Assembly (NCBI RefSeq): GCF_900111245.1
Contig: NZ_FOGO01000002.1
Span: forward strand, 496,001 to 560,000
Direction of reading: 5' to 3'
Source of the DNA: Streptomyces qinglanensis
Lineage (GTDB): Bacteria > Actinomycetota > Actinomycetes > Streptomycetales > Streptomycetaceae
DNA length: 64,000 bases
A program made the position numbers and the translations under genes. Positions 23,554 through 32,100 of the stretch are shown piece after piece (within the stretch, counting starts at the first letter, position 1; the number at the start of each line of letters is the position of its first letter). The notes below the pieces were generated by a model. The model saw nothing but the letters and a program-made list of their open reading frames with translations, was not told where the DNA came from and did no database searches.

Positions 23554-24710
23554 GCCTGCGGAGAGCGGACTCGCTGGGCGGCCGGGCTGCAGTCGTCGGT
23601 ATCGGTGCGACGGAGTTCTCCAAGGACTCGGGGCGCAGCGAACTGGCGCTCGCGGCGGAAGCCGTCAGGGCGGCGCTGGACGACGCCGGGCTGGTGCCGG
23701 GCGACGTGGACGGCATGGTCACCTTCACCATGGACACCAGTCCGGAGATCACCGTCGCGCAGGCGGCCGGGATCGGAGAGCTGTCGTTCTTCTCACGGGT
23801 GCACTACGGCGGCGGCGCGGCCTGTGCCACGGTGCAGCAGGCGGCACTTGCCGTCGCCTGCGGCCTCGCGGAGACGGTGGTGTGCTACCGGGCGTTCAAC
23901 GAGCGCTCGGGGCGGCGCTTCGGTTCGGGTGTGCAGCAGCGCGAGCCGTCGGCGGAGGGTGCCGCGCTCGGCTGGTCGCTGCCTTTCGGCCTGCTGACTC
24001 CCGCGTCCTGGGTGGCCATGGCGGCGCAGCGCTACCTGCACACCTTCGGACTGTCTCCGGAGGTCTTCGGTCAGGTCGCGGTGGTCGACAGGAAGTACGC
24101 GGCGACCAATCCCGCCGCCCACTTCCACGGACGGCCCCTCACCCTGGCCGAGCACGCGGCTTCCCGGTGGATCGTGGAGCCGCTGCGGCTGCTCGACTGC
24201 TGCCAGGAGACGGACGGCGGCCAGGCTCTGGTCGTCACCTCGGCCGAGCGGGCCCGGGACCTGCCGCACCGGCCCGCGCTGATCACGGCGGCGGCCCAGG
24301 GGGCGGGGCGCGGGCAGGAGCAGATGACGAGCTTCTACCGCGACGGCCTGACCGGGCTGCCCGAGTCGGGTGTCGTGGCGCGGCAACTGTGGCGCACCAG
24401 TGGTCTGGAGCCCGGGGACATCGACGTGGCCGTGCTGTACGACCACTTCACTCCGTTCGTGCTGATGCAGTTGGAGGAGTTCGGCTTCTGCCCGCGGGGT
24501 GCGGGAGCGGACTTCGTCGCCGCGGGGACACTGCCGCTCAACACCCACGGGGGCCAGTTGGGGGAGGCGTATCTGCACGGTATGAACGGCATCGCGGAGG
24601 CGGTGCGCCAGCTTCGCGGCACATCCGTCAACCAGGTTGACGAATGTGCCCGGGTGCTCGTCACGGCGGGTACCGGGGTGCCCACCTCCGGACTGGTGCT
24701 GACCCGGTGA
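23550..24710 (+). CDS. Lipid-transfer protein / thiolase-fold aldolase (Ltp2-like)
   Basis: 386 residues, thiolase superfamily. VVGIGATEFSKDSGRSELAL is the usual start of these SCP2-type thiolases, GGGAACATVQQAALAVACG holds the active-site loop region, and NTHGGQLGEAYLHGMNGIAEA is the C-terminal catalytic loop. The relatives Ltp1/Ltp2 cleave the steroid side chain by a retro-aldol reaction and need a DUF35 partner, which is encoded two genes upstream. ATG overlaps the previous stop (ATGA). The operon therefore looks like a side-chain or branched acyl-CoA degradation unit. No acyl-CoA dehydrogenase gene is adjacent, so the true substrate is open. Confidence 0.88.
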   Translation: MSLRRADSLGGRAAVVGIGATEFSKDSGRSELALAAEAVRAALDDAGLVPGDVDGMVTFTMDTSPEITVAQAAGIGELSFFSRVHYGGGAACATVQQAALAVACGLAETVVCYRAFNERSGRRFGSGVQQREPSAEGAALGWSLPFGLLTPASWVAMAAQRYLHTFGLSPEVFGQVAVVDRKYAATNPAAHFHGRPLTLAEHAASRWIVEPLRLLDCCQETDGGQALVVTSAERARDLPHRPALITAAAQGAGRGQEQMTSFYRDGLTGLPESGVVARQLWRTSGLEPGDIDVAVLYDHFTPFVLMQLEEFGFCPRGAGADFVAAGTLPLNTHGGQLGEAYLHGMNGIAEAVRQLRGTSVNQVDECARVLVTAGTGVPTSGLVLTR

Positions 24711-24752
24711 CCGCGCAGCGCACTCCCTCCGGATGCTCCGGCACTCCGCCGC

Positions 24753-24817
24753 GCGTTCCCCTTGCTCCGCCGGGTGCTTTCCCTTGCTCCGTTGGGCGTT
24801 CCCCTTGCTCCGCCGGA
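24753..24817. repeat. 22-bp repeats, three units
   Basis: Three units around the core TTCCCCTTGCTCCG occur at 24753, 24775 and 24797, between the thiolase gene and the secreted DUF1906 gene. Confidence 0.65.
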
Positions 24818-24948
24818 CGCTCTCGGTGCCTCGCCGGTACTCCGACGGGCGGGAAGGGGGTCCGGGGCCGTGCGGCAGATGGCTGAATCGTGGAGCGCGG
24901 CGGGCGTGCCTGACCGGTTCCGCGGGTTCCGGCTCGTTCACTCGGCCC

Positions 24949-26040
24949 ATGGCGACCAAAAATCAGATGATGCGACGGGCCGCCCTGCTGTCGGCCGCGC
25001 TCGCCACTGTGCTCACCGGAGGTGCTGTCCCCGCCTCCGGTGCCGAACCCACTCCCCCTGACTCCGCCGCCTACCGCCCCGCCGCTCCCGCCCTGGACGG
25101 CACCCCGTCCGACACCGCCCCCGGTGGCGGCGCGCCGCCCCCCGGGGAGCCGGGGGCGGGGGAACCGCGCGAGCCGGGCGAACCGGGGGGCGACCCCGGC
25201 GAATCCGGGAGGCTGACCGACCCGGCCGCGCCGGACGCGCCCGCCGACCCGGAGACGCCCGGCGCCGACCCGGGGGACCAGCCCTCCCTGGTGCGCGGCG
25301 ACCCTCGTGAGTTCGGGGCGCAGATCTTCCGCGGCAACGCCTTCGACACCTGCCAGGCTCCCTCGGCGGACACCATGCGGGCCTGGCACGGCACCTCGCC
25401 GTTCGGTGCCGCCGGCGTCTACATCGGCGGCCGCGGCAGAGGGTGCCCGAAGCAGAAGCATCTGAGCCCGGACTGGGTGCGTACGGTCGATCAGCAGGGC
25501 TGGAAGCTGATGCCGGTCTACGTGGGCTCGCAGGCGCCCTGTGTCATCGCCAAGAACAAGCGCAGGTTCCGGATGTCCGACAAGGACCCCTACGGGCAGG
25601 GGAAGCGCGAGGGGCTGGACGCCGTACGCCAGGCGGAGAAGCTCGGGATGGGCAGGAGCAGCGCCGTCTACCTCGACATGGAGGCGTACCGGTACAAGCA
25701 GCAGAAGTGCGCCGACACCACGCTGCGCTTCATCCAGGGATGGAACAGCGCGGTACGCGCCGAGGGGTACGTCGCCGGCTTCTACAGCAGCGCGGACTCC
25801 GGCGTCGCACACCTGGAGAAGGCCCGCGCCGCGGGCGCCCGGGGGCTGCCGTCGGCGATGTGGTTCGCCCGCTGGCGCACCGAGCCGTCGCTCGACGGGG
25901 AGCGCAACCTCGATCCGGAGGCGTGGCAGCCGCACCGACGCATCCACCAGCACACGGGCAACGTGAAGCGCACCTACGGCGGCCACACGGTGCACATCGA
26001 CCAGAACCTCGTGGACGCCCCGGTGGCGGTCGTCGGATGA
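24949..26040 (+). CDS. Secreted DUF1906 (glycoside-hydrolase-like, Rv2525c-type) protein
   Basis: 363 residues. A signal peptide (MRRAALLSAALATVLTGG, cleavage near ASG-AEP) leads into a ~90-residue Pro/Gly/Asp-rich linker, then the DUF1906 domain. Its marks are GNAFDTCQAPSADTMRAW, GVYIGGRGRGC, GWKLMPVYVGSQ and the acidic strand AVYLDMEAY. The fold is a TIM barrel related to glycoside hydrolases and muramidases, so a cell-wall role is likely. The conserved acidic residues of the barrel are visible (YLDMEAY). ATG 24949 is chosen for the signal peptide; a frame open upstream to 24733 crosses a repeat. Confidence 0.88.
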   Translation: MATKNQMMRRAALLSAALATVLTGGAVPASGAEPTPPDSAAYRPAAPALDGTPSDTAPGGGAPPPGEPGAGEPREPGEPGGDPGESGRLTDPAAPDAPADPETPGADPGDQPSLVRGDPREFGAQIFRGNAFDTCQAPSADTMRAWHGTSPFGAAGVYIGGRGRGCPKQKHLSPDWVRTVDQQGWKLMPVYVGSQAPCVIAKNKRRFRMSDKDPYGQGKREGLDAVRQAEKLGMGRSSAVYLDMEAYRYKQQKCADTTLRFIQGWNSAVRAEGYVAGFYSSADSGVAHLEKARAAGARGLPSAMWFARWRTEPSLDGERNLDPEAWQPHRRIHQHTGNVKRTYGGHTVHIDQNLVDAPVAVVG

Positions 26041-26186
26041 GCGGCTCCGGCGCACCCTGATCCGCCTGGTGGATTCTCTCCACCTACAGGAGGTGTAGGA
26101 AGCACCACCACTACACCCTGAGGCGGACGCGGCATCGGGACCTTCGGGCGATCCGGGGAGGCCGGTCGGCTCCTAGCGTGGATGCC

Positions 26187-26831
26187 ATGACCACGCCTGG
26201 GACAGTTCGGACTCCCCGGACCTTCAATGCGAAGCACGCGCGGTCCCTTGCGGTGCAGCCAGGCTCCGGGGGACAGCCACTGACGTTCACTTCCTACGTC
26301 CAAGCGCGCGGCCCGGTGCTGCTGCGCACCGCCCGCTCCCTCACGGCCAATCCCAGTGACGCCGAGGACCTGCTCCAGACGGCACTGACGAAGACCTATC
26401 TGGCCTGGGAGCGGATAGAAGACCACCGCGCGCTGGACGGTTACGTCCGCCGGGCGCTGGTCAACACCCGCACCTCGCAGTGGCGCCGCCGCAAGGTGGA
26501 CGAGTTCTCCTGCGAGGAGCTGCCGGAACCCGACCCGCTGCCCGCGCCCGACCCGGCCGAGCAGCAGGCCGTACGAGACGCCATGTGGCGAGCGGTGCTC
26601 AAGCTGCCCGCCCGGCAGCGTGCCATGGTGGTGCTGCGCTACTACGAGGACCTGAGCGAGATCCAGACGGCCGAGGTGCTCGGCGTCTCCGTCGGCACGG
26701 TCAAGAGCGCCGTCTCGCGTGCCCTGGCCAAGCTGCGGGAGGACGCGCAGCTCGCGGCGGACGTCCGGGCGGACGCTCCCGTGGCCGGACCCAGGGCCGA
26801 TTCCCCGGCTCAGGAGGCTGTCGCGGCCTGA
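26187..26831 (+). CDS. SigE-family ECF RNA polymerase sigma factor
   Basis: 214 residues from ATG 26187. Region 2 is LRTARSLTANPSDAEDLLQTALTKTYLAWERI; it is given here in part as NPSDAEDLLQTALTKTYLAW. Region 4 is LPARQRAMVVLRYYEDLSE with TAEVLGVSVGTVKSAVSRAL. The pattern is that of the Streptomyces SigE/SigM-like (SigE family) ECF factors. No anti-sigma gene is adjacent, so control must act elsewhere or through the N-terminal 35-residue extension. A -10-like TAGCGT at 26174-26179 ends 7 nt before the ATG, and no ribosome site lies in between. The mRNA is therefore probably leaderless. The in-frame GTG at 26178 would lie inside that promoter element. Confidence 0.9.
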   Translation: MTTPGTVRTPRTFNAKHARSLAVQPGSGGQPLTFTSYVQARGPVLLRTARSLTANPSDAEDLLQTALTKTYLAWERIEDHRALDGYVRRALVNTRTSQWRRRKVDEFSCEELPEPDPLPAPDPAEQQAVRDAMWRAVLKLPARQRAMVVLRYYEDLSEIQTAEVLGVSVGTVKSAVSRALAKLREDAQLAADVRADAPVAGPRADSPAQEAVAA

Positions 26832-27245
26832 ACCGGGGGTGATCCGGCAGTCCGGCCGGGGCCGCCTGCCGGGCGGCCGGAAGGGGTCACCTGGGCGGTG
26901 TCCGGGGGAGGGGGGACGGGTCCGCGACCGGGATCGGCGGCGGGTCCACGACCGGGATCGGCGGCAGTCCCCACGCGTTGACGTGGAACATCGGCACCAC
27001 CGGGAGTGGGTCGGCGGCGGTCCGCGACTGGAGTCGGGGGCGGGTCCACGACCCGGGATCGGCGACGGATCCGTACAGGACCCCGTGACATACCGAGCGG
27101 TCGGTGGCAGGCTTCCGCGAAACCGGCGCATTACCCGTGCGTAAATCCACACCTGTGCGTAACCGCTTCCTCGCGTGAGCGCACCGGGTGTGCACCGCAC
27201 GGCATGCGTCCGTTCCGCGTATCCACCGCCCATGGGGAGGCCCCG
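26832..27245. repeat. 24-bp repeat array interrupted by a 43-bp antisense copy of the next gene
   Basis: Units beginning CGGGTCCRCGACCGGGATCG lie at 26917-26940 and 26941-26964, with degenerate units at about 27015-27040 and 27041-27068. Between the second and third units, 26961-27003 is the exact reverse complement of 27927-27969, inside the acyl-CoA ligase gene. No gene is supported in this region. Confidence 0.85.
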
Positions 27246-28904
27246 GTGCTGAGCACGATGCAGGACGACGTACCGCTGACCATCTCGCGCATCCTGCGCC
27301 ACGGAATGACCGTCCACGGGGACGCGCGGATCACCACGTGGACCGGCGAGGCCGAGCCGCACCGCACGACCTTCCGGGCGACCGGGGAGCGCGCCGCGCA
27401 GCTCGCCCACGCCCTGCGGGACGCACTGGGGGTGCGACCGGAGGACCGGATCGCGACTCTCATGTGGAACAACTCGCAGCATGTGGAGGCGTACTTCGCG
27501 ATCCCCTCCATGGGCAGCGTGCTGCACACGCTCAACCTGCGGCTGCCCGCCGAGCAGCTCGTCTTCATCGTCAACCACGCGGCCGACCGCGTCATCCTGG
27601 TCAACGGAACCCTGCTCCCGCTGCTGGCGCCGCTGCTGCCCCGGCTGGAGACCGTCGAGCACATAGTGGTCGTGGGTCCGGGCGACACCTCGGTGCTGGC
27701 CGACTGCGCCGCCCAGGTGCACGACTACGAGGAACTGCTCGCCGGACGCCCGACCGCCTACGACTGGCCCGAGCTGGACGAGCGCACGGCGGCGGCCATG
27801 TGCTACACCTCCGGCACCACCGGCGACCCCAAGGGCGTCGTCTACTCGCACCGCTCCGTCTACCTGCACTCCATGCAGGTCAACATGGCCGAGTCGATGG
27901 GGCTGACCACTGCCGACACCACGCTGCCGGTGGTGCCGATGTTCCACGTCAACGCGTGGGGACTGCCGCACGCGGTCTTCATGACCGGCGTCAGCATGCT
28001 CATGCCCGACCGTTTCCTGCAGCCCGGGCCGATCGCCGAGATGATCGCCGCGGAGCGGCCCACCCACGCCGCGGCCGTCCCCGTCATCTGGCAGGGACTG
28101 CTGGACGAGCTCGCCGCCACGCCGCGCGACATCTCCAGTCTGAAGACCGTCACCATCGGCGGTTCCGCCTGCCCGCGGAGCATGATGCGGGCCTTCGAGG
28201 ACCTGCACGGCGTCCGGGTCTGCCACGCCTGGGGGATGACCGAGACCTCCCCGCTGGGCAGCCTCGCCCACCCGCCGGGCGGCCTCACCCCCGAGGAGGA
28301 GTGGCCCTACCGGGTCACCCAGGGCCGCTTCCCCGCCGGAGTGGAGGCCCGCCTGGCCGCTCCGGGCGGCGGCTTCGCACCCTGGGACGGCTCCTCGCCG
28401 GGCGAGCTGGAGGTACGCGGCCCCTGGATCGCCGATGCCTACTTCGGCGGTGTGGGCAAGCCCCCGCTGCGCCCCGAGGAGAAGTTCAGCCCGGACGGCT
28501 GGCTGCGCACCGGAGACGTCGGCGTCATCAGCCCGGACGGCTATCTGACGCTCACCGACCGCGCCAAGGACGTGATCAAGTCCGGCGGCGAGTGGATCTC
28601 CTCCGTCGAGCTGGAGAACGCGCTGATGGCGCACGAGTCGGTCGCCGAGGCCGCTGTCGTCGCCGTCAGCGACGAGAAGTGGGGCGAGCGTCCGCTGGCC
28701 GGCGTCGTCTTCAGGGAGGGCTGCGAACCACTGCCCTACGAGGAGCTGTGCACGTTCCTCGGTACGACCATCGCCCGCTGGCAGCTTCCCGAACGCTGGG
28801 TCACGCTCGACGCCGTACCCAAGACGAGCGTGGGCAAGTTCGACAAGAAGGTGCTGCGCCGCCAGTACGCGGCAGGCGAGCTGGAGGTGACCAAGCTGCG
28901 CTGA
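27246..28904 (+). CDS. Fatty-acyl/medium-chain acyl-CoA ligase (AMP-binding)
   Basis: 552 residues. Activates a carboxylic acid with ATP and CoA. The P-loop motif is CYTSGTTGDPKGVVYSH; VVPMFHVNAWGLP, HAWGMTETSPLG (A5), GWLRTGDVG and ISPDGYLTLTDRAKD (A7/A8), and PKTSVGKFDKKVLR (A10, with the catalytic Lys) are all present. The whole length matches the long-chain acyl-CoA synthetase family. GTG 27246 has GGGGAGG 5 nt upstream. The gene shares an exact 43-bp segment, inverted, with its own upstream region. It stands alone and converges on the PAS-protein gene. Chain length of the substrate cannot be read from sequence. Confidence 0.93.
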   Translation: MLSTMQDDVPLTISRILRHGMTVHGDARITTWTGEAEPHRTTFRATGERAAQLAHALRDALGVRPEDRIATLMWNNSQHVEAYFAIPSMGSVLHTLNLRLPAEQLVFIVNHAADRVILVNGTLLPLLAPLLPRLETVEHIVVVGPGDTSVLADCAAQVHDYEELLAGRPTAYDWPELDERTAAAMCYTSGTTGDPKGVVYSHRSVYLHSMQVNMAESMGLTTADTTLPVVPMFHVNAWGLPHAVFMTGVSMLMPDRFLQPGPIAEMIAAERPTHAAAVPVIWQGLLDELAATPRDISSLKTVTIGGSACPRSMMRAFEDLHGVRVCHAWGMTETSPLGSLAHPPGGLTPEEEWPYRVTQGRFPAGVEARLAAPGGGFAPWDGSSPGELEVRGPWIADAYFGGVGKPPLRPEEKFSPDGWLRTGDVGVISPDGYLTLTDRAKDVIKSGGEWISSVELENALMAHESVAEAAVVAVSDEKWGERPLAGVVFREGCEPLPYEELCTFLGTTIARWQLPERWVTLDAVPKTSVGKFDKKVLRRQYAAGELEVTKLR

Positions 28905-28914
28905 GCGCGGAGCA

Positions 28915-28957
28915 GCCGCAGGCCGGCGTGCCCGCTGGAGGCGCGTCGGCCTGCGGC
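28915..28957. terminator. Hairpin between convergent genes, followed by GC repeats
   Basis: GCCGCAGGCC pairs with GGCCTGCGGC over 10 bp with a 23-nt loop. The core GGCCTGCGG is then repeated several times up to 29023. It probably ends transcription of the acyl-CoA ligase. Confidence 0.55.
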
Positions 28958-29138
28958 GGGCGGGGCGCGTTGGCCTGCGGCGGGCGGGCCTGCGGCGGGC
29001 GGGGCGCGTTGGCCTGCGGCTGCCGGGGGCGGGTCGGCCCGAGCGAGGCGCCACCACACCCGGGACCGGGCTCCGGGCACCCCCGGTCGGTCGGTTCGGG
29101 CCGCTCCCGGTGGGGCGGTTCGCGCCGGTCCCGGTGGG

Positions 29139-32100
29139 TCAGTTCGCGCCGATCTTCGTCAGCAGGTCGACGATCCGCGCCTGCACCTCGGCGCTGGTCG
29201 AGCGCTCGGCCAGGAACAGCACCGTCTCGCCCGAGGCCAGCCGGGGCAGCTCCTCGGGGTCCAGACCGGCCGAGGTGTAGACGACGAACGGAGTCCGGTT
29301 GAGTATCCCGTTCACCCGGAGCCAGTCGATGATGCCGGCTCGGCGGCGCCGCACCTGCATCAGATCCATCACCACGAGGTTCGGCCGGACCTGGGCGGCT
29401 ACTTGCACCGCTTCCGAATCCGTCGGCGCGTGCGCGACCTGCATGCCGCGCCGCTCCAGGGTCGCCGCGAAGGCCGCCGCGATGGCCTGCTCCTCCTCCA
29501 CCAGCAGCACCCGGGGCGGATGCTGCTCGCTGTCGCGCGGTGCCAGCGCCTTCAGCAGCACCGCGGGGTCGGCGCCGTAGGCCGCCTCCCGGGTGGCCTG
29601 GCCCAGCCCGGCCGTCACCAGTACCGGCACCTCGGCAGCCACTGCCGCCGTACGCAGCGACTGCAGCGCCGTCCTGGTGATCGGTCCGGTCAGCGGGTCG
29701 ACGAACAGTGCGGCAGGGTAGGCCGCGATCTGCGCGTCCACCTCCTCGCGCGAGTGCACCAGGACGGGACGGTAGCCGCGGTCGGAGAGCGCCTGCTGGG
29801 TGGAGACGTCCGGCTCAGGCCAGACCAGCAGCCGCCGCGGGTTGTCGAGCGGCTCGGGCGGCAGCTCGTCGTCCAGAGCGTGCGGCGGTACGCCGAAACC
29901 CCGTCCGTCCGTCACCTCGACAGGGCTGTCCGGACCGTCCAGCGGTTCCGGTCCCTCCGCCAGCTCCGCGCCCGGTCCGCCGCCTGGTCCGCCGACGGCG
30001 AATTCCTGCGGACCGCCGGGCCTGCCGTGCGCCAGTCCGCCCTGGCCCGGTGCCTGTCCGCCCTGGCTCTGCCCTGGGGCCTGGCCCGGGCCCGGGCCAG
30101 GCCGACCGGACTGCGGGGCAACGGCGGTTCCCGGAGGACCTGCCTCGGACTGCGGCAGCGGCATCGGTCCCGGCACCGCGCCGGGCTGTCCCTGCGGCTG
30201 CGCGTGCCCGTGCGGCTGCGCGTACCCCTGTCCCGGGGCCTGCGGCTGACCCGGTCCCCCCTGGGGCTGGGCCTGGGCCTGCGGCTGTCCCGGCAGCCCC
30301 GGCCAGGACCGGCCGTGGCCGGGAGCCGCCTCCGGGCCCGGGCGGGGCAGTCCGTGCGGGGGCTCGGCCGACGGGCCCGTACCGCCCTGCGGCGCGCCGG
30401 TCGGGCCGCCGGTCTGGGACGCGCCCGTCGGAGCGCCCCCCTGGGCACCCGGCGAGGCGTTGCCCTGCACGCGCTCCTCCGGGGTCGCCAGCTTCCGGCG
30501 GCGGCCGGAGCCGGGCGGCGGTGCGGGGGTCGACGGGGTGGACGGTATGGCCGACATGGCCGACGGCGTCGCATGCTGCGCCGGTGGCCACTGCTGTGCC
30601 TGGGCCGCGGACTGCTCCGCCATCCGCTCGGCGAACGGAACTCCCTGACCCAGCGTCCGCACCCGGGGACCCGGGCCGGTCTCAGAGGCCCCCGACTCGC
30701 CCGGCTGCCCCTGCTCCGGCCGGGAAGAGGGCGCGTGCGCCTGCCGCGCCTGCTGCTGGTCCGGGAGCACCCCGCCGCCCAGGATCGGGCTGGCGGCGAC
30801 CACCGAGGAGTCCCCGCGCCGCGGCTCACCGCCTTCCTCGTGCGGGTCCGGGGCGCCCACTGCTGCGCCCGCCTCCGGCGTTCCGTCGGAGGGCGCGCTG
30901 CCGTCCGCGGGCATGCCTCCGGCAGGGGGCACGCTTCCGTCCGGGCTCGCGGCGTCCGGGCTCGCGGTCTCCGGGTCCGCGGCGTCCGGGGTGCCGGTTC
31001 CCGGCGCCGCCCACATGCCGGGCGCGGCCGGTGGCGGCGCACCCGGACCGGCGCCGTTGGGCGCGGGGGGCGCCGGATATGGGGCGTACGCCGGATCGTC
31101 CGCCGCAGCACCCGGCTCTGCTCCGGGCGCCGGGCGCGGTCCCGGGACCGCGCCGGGGACGCCCGGGACCGTGCCGGGGCCGCCCGCGGCTTCCGCCGGG
31201 GCCCCCGAGGGCGGCTGACCGGCGCCGCTCTCGGTGCCGGAACCGGCGCCCGGCTCGGCACCGGGGCCCTGGAACGGGGGAACGGCGTCCTGGACCGGGG
31301 CACCGGGGCCCTGGAACGGGGGAACGGGGTCCACCTCCGAGGCGGCAGGAGGAAGCGCGAACGGCGCGTGGCGCGGGCCCTGCTGGGCCTCGGCCTCCGC
31401 CTCCGCCCGCGCGCGGGCCGCCGCGATGCGCCGCGCCCTGCGCCCGCCGTCGGCCGGCGAGAGTTCCGGATCGCCCGCGGCCCCTTCGCCTCCGGCGCCG
31501 TTCGTGTCCTGCGGGCCGGGCTGTCCCGGCAGTTCGGGCACCGCGCTGCCGGCTTCCGCCGCAACCTGCGTACCCGGCGCCTCTGCGGCACCTTGCGGGT
31601 CGTGAGCGGTCTCCGTGCGCTCACCCAGCGCACGCCGGGCGCGCCGACCGGTCCCCTGTGCTGCCACAGGCACGGGCGTCGCGCTCCCGCCCGGGGCGCC
31701 CGCGGGCAGTTCGAGTGCACCGGATCCGCCGCCAGGGCCCGCCTCGCCCTCGAAGGGCGCCTGCGCGAGCCGCTCCTCCGCCGGGCTCGGGCGCCCGCGC
31801 CGCCGCCCGGTGGGGCGAGGCATGTCGGGGGGCGTGCCGGAGCCGTCGTCGCGGGGATCCTCCTGGTGCGGGCGCTGCGCGGGCACCGGCGCGACCGGAC
31901 GGCCGGGCACCGGCGACGGGCCCTCCACGGAGCCGGTCCCGGGAGCGCCCCCGGCGTCGGACTGCGCGCCCCCGGGGTCCGGTTGCGCGATTCCGGTGTC
32001 TGGGGCGCCACCGGGAGACGGCGCGGGGCCCAGCGCGGGCGGCCCGGCCCCGGGAGGGCCACTGGGGGCCCCGTCGGGCGCGGACGGGTCCGGACCGGCG

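Noticed and set aside
26917..27068. CRISPR array
   Set aside because: Repeats are adjacent rather than separated by unique spacers of constant length, and there are no cas genes. No CRISPR array was seen anywhere in the window.
26887..27195. Minus-strand frame containing LPVVPMFHVNAWGLP
   Set aside because: The match to acyl-CoA ligases comes only from the 43-bp inverted copy; the rest is repeat sequence without coding features. Kept as a DNA-level finding, not a gene.
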